A stretch of 8,151 bases of DNA. It comes from an uncultured Clostridium sp. (GTDB lineage Bacteria > Bacillota > Clostridia > TANB77 > CAG-508). The notes below the pieces were generated by a model that saw nothing but the letters and a program-made list of their open reading frames with translations, was not told the origin of the DNA and did not search any database. The stretch covers positions 1 to 8,151 of the forward strand of contig CAMMFK010000056.1 in the NCBI GenBank assembly GCA_946496115.1. The letters are read 5' to 3'. Positions 1 through 6,495 of this stretch are shown piece by piece; the stretch's first letter is position 1, and each line of letters begins with the position of its first letter. Both the position numbers and the translations under genes were made by a program.

Positions 1-60
1 AAATAATCTTTCATAAGGTTTGGTTATTTCTGCAATATTTAAAATTATTTGCTTTTGCAT
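1..60 (-). CDS. Possible 5' end of a divergent gene, truncated by the window edge
   Basis: Read on the minus strand from an ATG at 58-60, the frame stays open for all 20 remaining codons and gives MQKQIILNIAEITKPYERLF. The mix of polar and hydrophobic residues looks protein-like. The frame is closed by a stop 18 bases upstream of the ATG, so this is the first possible ATG. No Shine-Dalgarno motif precedes it, which is unusual here because nearly every other gene has a clear one. It would be divergent from gatC, sharing a 50-base intergenic region. I do not recognise the family from 20 residues. The opposite strand is also open over these bases and ends in TAA at 60-62, but its product is a hydrophobic string that looks like a shadow. 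Confidence 0.4.
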   Translation of the reverse strand, partial: MQKQIILNIAEITKPYERLF

Positions 61-79
61 AATAGAAAAAAGTTCTATT
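61..79. repeat. 7-bp inverted repeat between the divergent gene and gatC
   Basis: AATAGAA (61-67) and TTCTATT (73-79) are perfect reverse complements around a 5-base spacer. The repeat lies just upstream of the minus-strand ATG at 60 and about 30 bases before gatC. It could be an operator or a small leader hairpin of the divergent transcript, but AT-rich arms this short can arise by chance. I found no convincing -35/-10 pair for gatC in the 50-base gap. Confidence 0.3.
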
Positions 80-110
80 TACAAAAAATTAAAAGAATAG
101 AGGTAAAAAA

Positions 111-401
111 ATGACAGTTAGTAAAGAAGAATTATTACACATTGCAAACTTAGCAGATTTAAAAATAAAAGACGAAGAAGTAGATAAATACTTAAACAAT
201 TTGCAAAACATATTAAATTATACTGAGTTATTAAATTCAATAGACTTAAAAGATTTAGATGAAACAATAGGTGCAAATGATAGCTCAGATGTGTTTAGAA
301 AAGATGAAATAATTGATTTTGATAACAAAGAAGGCATAATGGAAAATGCACCAGAAAAAGAGAGAAATATGTTCAAAATACCAAAAGTTTTAAATGACTA
401 A
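111..401 (+). CDS. gatC: GatC, subunit C of the Asp/Glu-tRNA(Asn/Gln) amidotransferase
   Basis: This 96-residue protein has the usual GatC length. It starts with the helical HIANLADLKI segment (residues 10-19) and a second helix around residues 23-43. It then has the VFRKDEI stretch and the C-terminal NAPEKERNMFKIPKVL block, matching the family pattern NAP-E-F-VPKVL. In characterised enzymes GatC has no catalytic site: it wraps around the GatA-GatB interface and stabilises the heterotrimer, which converts Glu-tRNAGln (and often Asp-tRNAAsn) to the amidated form in the cytoplasm. A GAGGT ribosome binding site at 100-104 supports the ATG at 111. It is the first gene of the forward block and is followed after 21 bases by a thymidylate kinase homologue rather than directly by gatA. 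Confidence 0.95.
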   Translation: MTVSKEELLHIANLADLKIKDEEVDKYLNNLQNILNYTELLNSIDLKDLDETIGANDSSDVFRKDEIIDFDNKEGIMENAPEKERNMFKIPKVLND

Positions 402-422
402 TGTGAAAGGAAATGTAGTAAT

Positions 423-1100
423 ATGGGAAAATTATTTGTTATTGATGGAACAGATGGAAGCGGAAAACAAACTCAATCTAGTTTATTAAAAGAAAGGTTA
501 CAAAAAGACGGAATAGATTTTAAATCTATTAGCTTTCCTAATTATGACAGTCCATCATCAGCATTAGTTAAAATGTATTTAGAAGGAGACTTTGGAGAAA
601 ATCAAAAAGATGTAAGTCCATATATAGCCTCTACTTTTTACGCAGCAGATAGATATGCAACATTTAAAAAAGATTTTGAAAAATATTATAACAACGGTGG
701 AATAATAATTGCTGATAGATATACTACTTCAAATATGATACATCAAGCAGGAATAATAAAAGATAAGCAAGAAAGAGAAAAATTCTTGAAATGGTTGTGG
801 GATTTTGAATTTAATTTATATGGATTACCAATCCCAACAGAAGTTATATTTTTAAATATGCCACCAGATTATACTGAGAAATTAATACAAGATAGAGAAA
901 ATAAAATAACACATGAAAAGCAAAAGGATATAATAGAAAAAAACAAGCAAAATACTATTGATGCTTATAACAATGCACTAGAACTTGTAAAAAAATATAA
1001 TTGGTATGAAATAAAATGTGTTAAAGATGACAAAATAAGAACAATAGAAGATATTAATGGTGAAATATATGAATTGGTAAAGAAAAAAATTAATTCATAA
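423..1100 (+). CDS. tmk: Thymidylate kinase (dTMP kinase) homologue, GKQT P-loop variant
   Basis: This 225-residue P-loop kinase would phosphorylate dTMP to dTDP, or a related nucleotide, using ATP. The phosphate-binding loop is GTDGSGKQTQ at residues 9-18. The position after the invariant Lys15 is Gln instead of the Ser/Thr of the classical Walker A motif, and Thr17 follows. FPNYDS (38-43) sits where bacterial enzymes usually have the TREPGG motif, and resembles the FP motif of eukaryotic and archaeal TMP kinases. FYAADRY (72-78) and ADRYTTSN (97-104, Asp98-Arg99) match the family's conserved arginine motifs. PTEVIFLNMPP (138-148) is the core strand before the lid, whose candidate residues are around 156-168. 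The ATG at 423 follows GAAAGG (405-410). A housekeeping tmk may exist elsewhere, so this could be a second copy or a deoxynucleotide kinase of shifted specificity. The fold is secure; the exact substrate is inferred. Confidence 0.85.
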   Translation: MGKLFVIDGTDGSGKQTQSSLLKERLQKDGIDFKSISFPNYDSPSSALVKMYLEGDFGENQKDVSPYIASTFYAADRYATFKKDFEKYYNNGGIIIADRYTTSNMIHQAGIIKDKQEREKFLKWLWDFEFNLYGLPIPTEVIFLNMPPDYTEKLIQDRENKITHEKQKDIIEKNKQNTIDAYNNALELVKKYNWYEIKCVKDDKIRTIEDINGEIYELVKKKINS

Positions 1101-1182
1101 AATAAAAATTAGAATTGGTTTGAAATAATTAAAATGCTTACTAGGCAAAATTATAAAAAGCTAGAAGAAAGGAAATAAGCTA

Positions 1183-2727
1183 ATGGACAATATTACAAAT
1201 CTTACAGTACACGAGTTAGTAGAAAAACTTAAAGAAAATGAGTTAACATCAGAAGAAATAACTAAGGCTTACATAGACAGAATAAATGATAAAGAAAAGG
1301 ATGTAGGTGCATTTGTTACTCTTACAACAGATGATGCAGAAAAAAAGGCAGCCGAAATAGATAAGAAGAGAAGTGCAAATGCACAAATGTATAATGAAGA
1401 TACAAAGGCTAATGAGGAAACTCAAGCAAGTAGTGAAAATGCTGTTAGCAATGATGAGCTTTCACAATTTGCAGGAATTCCAATAGGAATAAAAGACAAC
1501 CTATGCACAAAAGGTGTTAAAACAACTTGCAGTTCAAAAATGCTTGAAAACTTTGTATCACCATATGATGCAACAGTTGTAGAAAAACTAAATAAAGAAG
1601 GAATAATAAGCCTTGGAAAACTAAATATGGATGAATTTGCTATGGGAAGCTCAACAGAGAATTCTGCTATAAAAATTACACATAACCCATGGGATTTAAA
1701 TAGAGTTCCAGGTGGTTCATCAGGTGGTTCAGCTGCAGCAGTTGCTGGAGATTTAGTACCATGGGCATTAGGAAGTGATACAGGTGGTTCAATTCGTGAG
1801 CCAGCAGCATTTTGTGGAGTAGTAGGATTAAAACCAACTTATGGACTAGTTTCAAGATATGGCTTAGTAGCATTTGCATCATCACTTGACCAAGTAGGAC
1901 CAATAACAAAAGATGTAAAAGACAATGCAATGCTTTTAAACATAATTGCAGGACATGACGAAAAAGACAGCACATCTTATGATATAGAAAAGAAAGACTA
2001 TACAAAAAATCTTGAAAAAGATATAAAAGGAATAAAAATAGGTGTACCTAAAGAGTTCTTTGGAGAAGGAATAAACATAGAGGTAAAAGAACAGTTAAAT
2101 AAAGCAATAGAAACATATAAAAAACTAGGCGCAATAGTAGAAGAAACATCGCTAGATGTAGCGCAAGCGTCACTTGCTGCATACTACATTATTGCTTGTG
2201 CTGAAGCAAGTTCAAACTTAGGTAGATTTGACGGAATAAGATATGGTTATAGAGCAAAAGACTACACAACACTTAAAGAATTATATGTAAATTCAAGAAC
2301 AGAAGGATTTGGAGACGAAGTAAAAAGAAGAATAATACTTGGAACTTATGTATTATCTTCAGGATACTATGACGCATATTACAAAAAAGCGCAAAAAGTC
2401 AGAACATATGTAAAAAATGAATTTGATAAAGCTTTCAAAAACTATGATGTACTATTAACACCAGTATCCCCAAATACAGCATTTAAAATTGGCGAAAAAT
2501 GTAACAATCCAATAGAAATGTATTTAGCAGATATATGTACAGTATCAATAAATATAGCAGGAATTCCAGCAATATCACTTCCAGCAGGAGTAGATAGTAA
2601 TGGAATGCCAGTAGGAATGCAGTTAATAGGAAATAGATTTGAAGAAGAAAAAATATTAAATGTAGCATACAAATTTGAGCAAGAAATTAAATTCAGAGAA
2701 AATCATAAACCTTCATTCAAAAAATAA
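1183..2727 (+). CDS. gatA: GatA, glutaminase/amidase subunit of GatCAB
   Basis: This 514-residue amidase-signature protein hydrolyses glutamine and sends the ammonia to GatB for amidation of Glu-tRNAGln. The Ser-cisSer-Lys triad is visible: Lys104 in GIPIGIKDN, Ser179 in GGSSGGSAAAVAG and the nucleophile Ser203 in GSDTGGSIREP. The spacings of 75 and 99 residues from the lysine equal those of the S. aureus enzyme (Lys79, Ser154, Ser178). The catalytic lysine therefore sits 25 residues later than usual. The extra length is a polar, low-complexity stretch around residues 61-95, rich in Asn, Glu, Ser and Ala, between the N-terminal helices and the amidase core. The C-terminal DVLLTPVSP and GIPAISLPAG blocks are intact. 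The ATG at 1183 follows GAAAGG (about 1167-1172). An 82-base gap separates it from the kinase gene, and only 12 bases separate it from the next gene. Confidence 0.96.
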   Translation: MDNITNLTVHELVEKLKENELTSEEITKAYIDRINDKEKDVGAFVTLTTDDAEKKAAEIDKKRSANAQMYNEDTKANEETQASSENAVSNDELSQFAGIPIGIKDNLCTKGVKTTCSSKMLENFVSPYDATVVEKLNKEGIISLGKLNMDEFAMGSSTENSAIKITHNPWDLNRVPGGSSGGSAAAVAGDLVPWALGSDTGGSIREPAAFCGVVGLKPTYGLVSRYGLVAFASSLDQVGPITKDVKDNAMLLNIIAGHDEKDSTSYDIEKKDYTKNLEKDIKGIKIGVPKEFFGEGINIEVKEQLNKAIETYKKLGAIVEETSLDVAQASLAAYYIIACAEASSNLGRFDGIRYGYRAKDYTTLKELYVNSRTEGFGDEVKRRIILGTYVLSSGYYDAYYKKAQKVRTYVKNEFDKAFKNYDVLLTPVSPNTAFKIGEKCNNPIEMYLADICTVSINIAGIPAISLPAGVDSNGMPVGMQLIGNRFEEEKILNVAYKFEQEIKFRENHKPSFKK

Positions 2728-2739
2728 TTAGGAGGAGTA

Positions 2740-4455
2740 ATGAAAGAAGAAGAATATGAATTCTCTAATGGAAGTTTACCAGATTTTAATGAAATGTTAA
2801 GACCTAAGTTAGACCTTGAGAGTGATATAGAGTTTACAAAAAAGCAAAGAGATACAATATATAAAACAATGCTAAAACCATTGCAAGTAGAAATATCTCA
2901 AATATCACTATATGATACGGAAGCAGCAAAAAAATTATTTGAAAAATATAATAATCTATTACAAATAGGAAGCCAACAAGAATTTTATTCAGCATATAGT
3001 GAATTCACTTTAGAACTAGGTGCATATAAGAAAAATAAAGGAAATCAAAAAGCATTAGAAAGCAAAGGGCAAGCAATATTTCAGCAAATAGCAGACATGC
3101 AGAAAGATGGCAAAAAACTTTCTTTAGAAGATTATGAAATAGAATTTGAAAAATTAAAACAAACTTATGATAATTCAATTTCACAATATAATTTTGAAGA
3201 TAGGGACAAAATAGAAAGAGCTTTATACAACTTATATGGCAACTTTATGGTGAGAAGAGTAAGAGAAGGTGCAATAGACGAGTTTGAAATATCAGAACAA
3301 GATGTACCAGGTCTTACAATATTCTTAAATGGTGAAATAAATAGATTATCTCAAAACGCCACTCCACAAGTTAGTAATGTATTAGAAAGAATAAAGTTTA
3401 AACTAATGAGCGGAAAAGATGCTTTTTCAGATGATGAAATATGGAAACTTTTAAGTTATGCTCAAAATCAAAATGAAGTTGTAAAAGATGCAAGAATACA
3501 GAAAATTACTTCACAAGATGAGAATTCACAAAACCATGAAACAACAGCTTTGGCAATAGCAAAGGAAAAGAAAAGTATTTTTAGCAAGATAAAAGATTTC
3601 TTTGGAATAAAGCCAAAAGAACCAGAAGAACCAGCTAAACTAGAAGAACCAGCTGAACTAGAAAAATCAATAGAACCAGGAGAACCTACACTTCCCTTAA
3701 AAGAGGAAGATTTAGATAAAATATCTTTTGATTGGCTAGCTAAATTTATTACAGAAGAACAAAGAGAAGAATTTGAAAGAAATAGACTTGGAGATAAAGA
3801 AACAAAATTTGTATATTTACCAGATCCTAAATTTGTAGTTATGAACTATATGCAAACAAGAATACATATTCTTATGAGGTATGAGTTTTATCGAAATATA
3901 AGATTTATTGACAAAGTAGGAGATGAGACTATAATTCATATCTTTGATCATGAGATCATTAGAATAAGATATTTAGACTCAGAAAAAGGAAAAACAACAG
4001 TAGTTGATAATTGGTACCCTAGCGACGAGGCGGATAGAATAACGACGGCAACAGTGATTCAATTTGCTGATGTCTTGGATAATATACTGAAAACAAATAT
4101 AAGAGATATATTATTAAACAGAATATCAGATTATATGAACACTAATAGGGATGTTTATGGTGGTAAGACTAAATATGACATAAGCCAAATAGGAATAATA
4201 AATAAATTGGAAAAATGTTATTATAGAATTAAAAGAGAATATGAACGAATACAATATAATTTAATAAGGGCTGATAAATCAAATAGTGCAAAGTTTTACA
4301 ATGAAAGCTATTTGAAACAATATAAAGTAGACAATGCAATACTCAGCTCTCAAACGGGAAACAATATAATAGTAAAAGATGATAGCAGAACAGACGATAA
4401 TGAGCAAGCTAGTGGTAGAAACAACAATGACGAAGAACAAGGTGATGGAAGATAA
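2740..4455 (+). CDS. Unrecognised 571-residue cytoplasmic protein inside the gat operon
   Basis: I do not recognise this protein. It has no signal peptide and no membrane segment. Residues 1-275 are polar and look mostly helical, with many Lys, Glu, Gln and Tyr. Residues 278-291 (KKSIFSKIKDFFGI) form an amphipathic basic stretch. Residues 291-325 are a Pro/Glu-rich linker that includes two near-identical hexapeptides, EEPAKL and EEPAEL. Residues 326-545 look like a second globular domain, with beta-like segments (ETKFVYL, ETIIHIFDHEIIRIRYL) followed by helices. The last 25 residues are an acidic Asn/Asp/Gly-rich tail. I see no P-loop, nuclease, protease or metal-site motif. Translation is well supported by AGGAGG (2730-2735) before the ATG, only 12 bases after gatA. 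The position between gatA and gatB implies co-transcription; a role in amidotransfer is only a guess. Confidence 0.88.
   Translation: MKEEEYEFSNGSLPDFNEMLRPKLDLESDIEFTKKQRDTIYKTMLKPLQVEISQISLYDTEAAKKLFEKYNNLLQIGSQQEFYSAYSEFTLELGAYKKNKGNQKALESKGQAIFQQIADMQKDGKKLSLEDYEIEFEKLKQTYDNSISQYNFEDRDKIERALYNLYGNFMVRRVREGAIDEFEISEQDVPGLTIFLNGEINRLSQNATPQVSNVLERIKFKLMSGKDAFSDDEIWKLLSYAQNQNEVVKDARIQKITSQDENSQNHETTALAIAKEKKSIFSKIKDFFGIKPKEPEEPAKLEEPAELEKSIEPGEPTLPLKEEDLDKISFDWLAKFITEEQREEFERNRLGDKETKFVYLPDPKFVVMNYMQTRIHILMRYEFYRNIRFIDKVGDETIIHIFDHEIIRIRYLDSEKGKTTVVDNWYPSDEADRITTATVIQFADVLDNILKTNIRDILLNRISDYMNTNRDVYGGKTKYDISQIGIINKLEKCYYRIKREYERIQYNLIRADKSNSAKFYNESYLKQYKVDNAILSSQTGNNIIVKDDSRTDDNEQASGRNNNDEEQGDGR
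3625..3660 (+). repeat. 18-bp tandem duplication encoding EEPAKL/EEPAEL
   Basis: Two adjacent 18-base units, 3625-3642 and 3643-3660, differ at one base (A versus G, giving Lys versus Glu). They lie in the Pro/Glu-rich linker of the 571-residue protein and are followed by a decayed, related stretch encoding EKSIEPGEPT. This looks like a short in-frame slippage duplication that lengthens the linker. Copy number may vary between strains. Confidence 0.8.
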
Positions 4456-4533
4456 ATCATAAGATAATAAACAATGAAAAGACTATATAAAAACTAAATT
4501 TAAATTATCAAGAACTCAAAAGGAGGAAAATAA

Positions 4534-5973
4534 ATGGCAGTAGAAGATTACGAATTAATTGTTGGACTAGAAGTTCACGCAGAATTATCAACAAAAACAA
4601 AAATATTCTGTTCATGTGGGGCAGAATTTGGAGCAGAACCAAATACACATATATGCCCTGTATGTATGGCACTTCCAGGAGCATTACCAGTTTTAAATGA
4701 AAAAGTGGTAGAATATGCAGTAAAAGCAGGACTAGCAACAAATTGTGAAATAGAAAAAAATAGTAAAAACGATAGAAAAAATTATTTCTATCCAGACTTA
4801 CCAAAATCATATCAAATATCACAGTTTGATAAACCACTTTGCAATCATGGATATATAGAAATTGAAGATGATAATGGCAATCCTAAAAAAATAAGAATTT
4901 TAAGAATCCATATAGAAGAAGATGCGGGAAAATTAAATCATAATGAATTCGGTGCAGGAACTTTAGTAGATTTAAACAGAGCAGGTGTGCCATTAATTGA
5001 AATAGTATCAGAACCAGACTTTAGGTCAACAGGCGAAGTAGACAGATATTTGAAAAAACTAAAATCAATACTTCAATATATAGATGTATCAGATTGTAAA
5101 ATGCAAGAAGGTTCATTTAGAGCAGATGTCAATGTTTCAGTACATAAAAAAGGCGAGCCTTTTGGTACACGTACAGAAATGAAAAATATAAATTCTTTTA
5201 AATCAATAACAAGACTTATAAATTATGAAAAAGAAAGACAAATATATGAATTAGAGCATGGAAACACAATAGAGCAGGAAACAAGAAGATGGGACGATTT
5301 AGAGGGAAGAACTTTCTCAATGAGAAACAAAGAAGACTCACAAGATTATAGATATTTCCCAGAACCAGATTTAGTAGCAATAAAACTTTCTGATGAATAT
5401 ATTGAAAAAATAAAAAAAGAATTACCAGAAATGCCAGAATTAAGAAAAGAAAGATATATGAATAAATATGGACTTTCTGAAAAAGATAGTAATAGTATAA
5501 CTGCTTCAAAATATTTGTCAGACTTTTTTGAAAAAGCAGGCGAAATTGCTAATGATTATAAATCAGTATGCAATTGGTTAAACTCAGATGTAGCAAGAAT
5601 ATTAAACGAAAAAGAAATGGAGCCAGAAGAAATACCATTTACAGCAGAAGAATTAGCAGAAATGGTAACATTAATAAATAAAGGAACAATAAGCACAAGC
5701 ATAGGTAAGAAAGTACTTGATGAATTATTTGAAAATCCTAAATCTCCAAGCAAAATAATTGAAGAAAAAGGATGGGTTCAGATTTCAGATAAATCGGCAA
5801 TAAAAGAAGTTGTATTAAAAGTTTTAGCAGAAAACGCACAATCAGTAGCAGATTATAAAGCTGGAAAAGACAGAGCACTTGGCTTTTTAGTTGGGCAAGC
5901 AATGAAACAAACAAAAGGAAAAGCAAATCCAAAAATGCTAAATGAAATGTTTATAGAAGAATTAAAAAAATAA
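4534..5973 (+). CDS. gatB: GatB, tRNA-binding kinase/transamidase subunit of GatCAB
   Basis: This 479-residue protein matches the normal GatB length. GatB phosphorylates the side-chain carboxylate of Glu-tRNAGln (or Asp-tRNAAsn) with ATP, then amidates it with ammonia from GatA. The N-terminus carries the signature LIVGLEVHAELSTKTKIFC (residues 8-26). The zinc-type cysteines Cys26, Cys28, Cys41 and Cys44 lie in a CSC...CPVC arrangement. RKNYFYPDLPKSYQISQ (81-97), HIEEDAGKL (126-134) and the GSFRADVNVSV stretch are conserved active-site blocks. The last 140 residues or so match the helical YqeY-like tail that contacts tRNA. The start is fixed by AGGAGG at 4521-4526, seven bases before the ATG. 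It follows the unknown gene by 78 bases, where I see no terminator or clear promoter. No intrinsic terminator is visible after its stop either. Confidence 0.97.
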   Translation: MAVEDYELIVGLEVHAELSTKTKIFCSCGAEFGAEPNTHICPVCMALPGALPVLNEKVVEYAVKAGLATNCEIEKNSKNDRKNYFYPDLPKSYQISQFDKPLCNHGYIEIEDDNGNPKKIRILRIHIEEDAGKLNHNEFGAGTLVDLNRAGVPLIEIVSEPDFRSTGEVDRYLKKLKSILQYIDVSDCKMQEGSFRADVNVSVHKKGEPFGTRTEMKNINSFKSITRLINYEKERQIYELEHGNTIEQETRRWDDLEGRTFSMRNKEDSQDYRYFPEPDLVAIKLSDEYIEKIKKELPEMPELRKERYMNKYGLSEKDSNSITASKYLSDFFEKAGEIANDYKSVCNWLNSDVARILNEKEMEPEEIPFTAEELAEMVTLINKGTISTSIGKKVLDELFENPKSPSKIIEEKGWVQISDKSAIKEVVLKVLAENAQSVADYKAGKDRALGFLVGQAMKQTKGKANPKMLNEMFIEELKK

Positions 5974-6033
5974 AAAAGAAACAATAACCAAAACCGCCAC
6001 AAATTACCAGTTTAAAAAGTAAATAAATGAGCA

Positions 6034-6062
6034 TCATATATATTGAAAAGGAAAACATACTT
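6034..6062 (+). promoter_or_regulatory. Possible sigma-G-type (forespore) promoter of the SASP gene
   Basis: TCATA (6034-6038), a spacer of 17 bases and CATACTT (6056-6062) resemble the forespore sigma-G consensus GHATR-N17/18-CATNNTA, with one mismatch in each box. A start of transcription near 6069 would leave a leader of about 24 bases. No good sigma-A TTGACA/TATAAT pair is present here. Alpha/beta SASP genes are sigma-G targets in Bacillus and Clostridium, which supports the assignment, but the match is short and the region is AT-rich. Confidence 0.42.
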
Positions 6063-6067
6063 TTCAA
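6043..6067. repeat. Perfect 8-bp inverted repeat over the SASP promoter
   Basis: TTGAAAAG (6043-6050) and CTTTTCAA (6060-6067) are perfect reverse complements around 9 bases. The right arm overlaps the candidate -10 element. A second dyad, CTAAAA-C-TTTTAG (6068-6080), abuts it and runs into the ribosome binding site. As the first repeat lies upstream of the predicted transcript start, it would act as a DNA site rather than an RNA hairpin. Confidence 0.45.
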
Positions 6068-6092
6068 CTAAAACTTTTAGGAGGTGAACGTA

Positions 6093-6293
6093 ATGGCAAA
6101 CTCAAACAGCAATTACAAGGCAGTTCCAGAAGCAGCAGATGCTCTTAACAAATTCAAATATGAAGTTGCTAACGAAGTTGGTGTTTCATTAAAAGATGGT
6201 TATAATGGAAATATATCTGCAAGAGACGCTGGTAGAATAGGCGGAAACATGGTTAAGAAATTAATTCAACAAGCTGAATCTCAATTAAGATAG
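6093..6293 (+). CDS. Alpha/beta-type small acid-soluble spore protein (SASP)
   Basis: This 66-residue protein belongs to the alpha/beta SASP family, which coats DNA in the dormant spore, protects it from UV and heat, and supplies amino acids at germination. Both conserved blocks are present. KYEVANEVGV (residues 25-34) contains the germination protease (GPR) cleavage site, expected between Glu27 and Val28. The C-terminal block GYNGNISARDAGRIGGNMVK (37-56) is followed by KLIQQAE and matches the DNA-binding region. The ATG at 6093 is chosen because AGGAGGTG lies at 6079-6086; the in-frame GTG at 6084 is inside that ribosome binding site and cannot be the start. It is monocistronic, with a candidate sigma-G promoter upstream and a strong terminator downstream. 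Its presence is the main evidence that the organism forms endospores. Confidence 0.95.
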   Translation: MANSNSNYKAVPEAADALNKFKYEVANEVGVSLKDGYNGNISARDAGRIGGNMVKKLIQQAESQLR

Positions 6294-6335
6294 TTTAGTT
6301 AAAACTTAACTTTGTGAATGAAATATCTATAATAG

Positions 6336-6370
6336 AAAGAAGGTACTAATTACATATTAGTATCTTCTTT
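6336..6370 (+). terminator. Rho-independent terminator after the SASP gene
   Basis: A 15-bp stem pairs 6336-6350 with 6356-6370 around the loop TACAT, with a single G-T pair at 6343/6363. It continues into a T-rich tract (TTTTATTTATTT). It lies about 43 bases after the SASP stop codon and would also stop any readthrough from gatB. Confidence 0.85.
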
Positions 6371-6441
6371 TATTTATTTCATAAAATACATTTAAAAGAA
6401 TTTTCTATATTTATTTAAAATTTACGCTTGTAAGTAAAAAT

Positions 6442-6471
6442 TTGCCACCAATTATAAAAATATGATAAAAT
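6442..6471 (+). promoter_or_regulatory. Sigma-A-like promoter with extended -10
   Basis: TTGCCA (6442-6447) and TAAAAT (6466-6471) are separated by 18 bases, and TG at 6463-6464 makes an extended -10. Each hexamer is one base off consensus. A start near 6478 would leave a very short leader before the ribosome binding site of the 104-residue gene. Confidence 0.65.
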
Positions 6472-6495
6472 AATCAAAACAGAAGAGGAGTAATA

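Noticed and set aside
1676..2005. Minus-strand open frame antisense to gatA
   Set aside because: It lies entirely within the conserved gatA amidase core, encodes a Leu/His-rich low-complexity product and has no ribosome binding site. The same holds for the smaller antisense frames at 2442-2672 and 2483-2668.
4508..4837. Minus-strand open frame antisense to the start of gatB
   Set aside because: Its product is a Leu/Phe-rich string produced by reading AT-rich gatB codons backwards. The frames at 5216-5509, 5556-5753 and 5738-5932 are rejected for the same reason.
6084..6092. GTG at 6084 as the SASP start
   Set aside because: The codon is part of the AGGAGGTG ribosome binding site; the ATG at 6093 is correctly spaced and gives the usual MANSN start.
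6297..6311. Small inverted repeat just after the SASP stop codon
   Set aside because: The 6-bp stem has a single G-C pair, a 3-base loop and no following T run. The real terminator is at 6336-6370.
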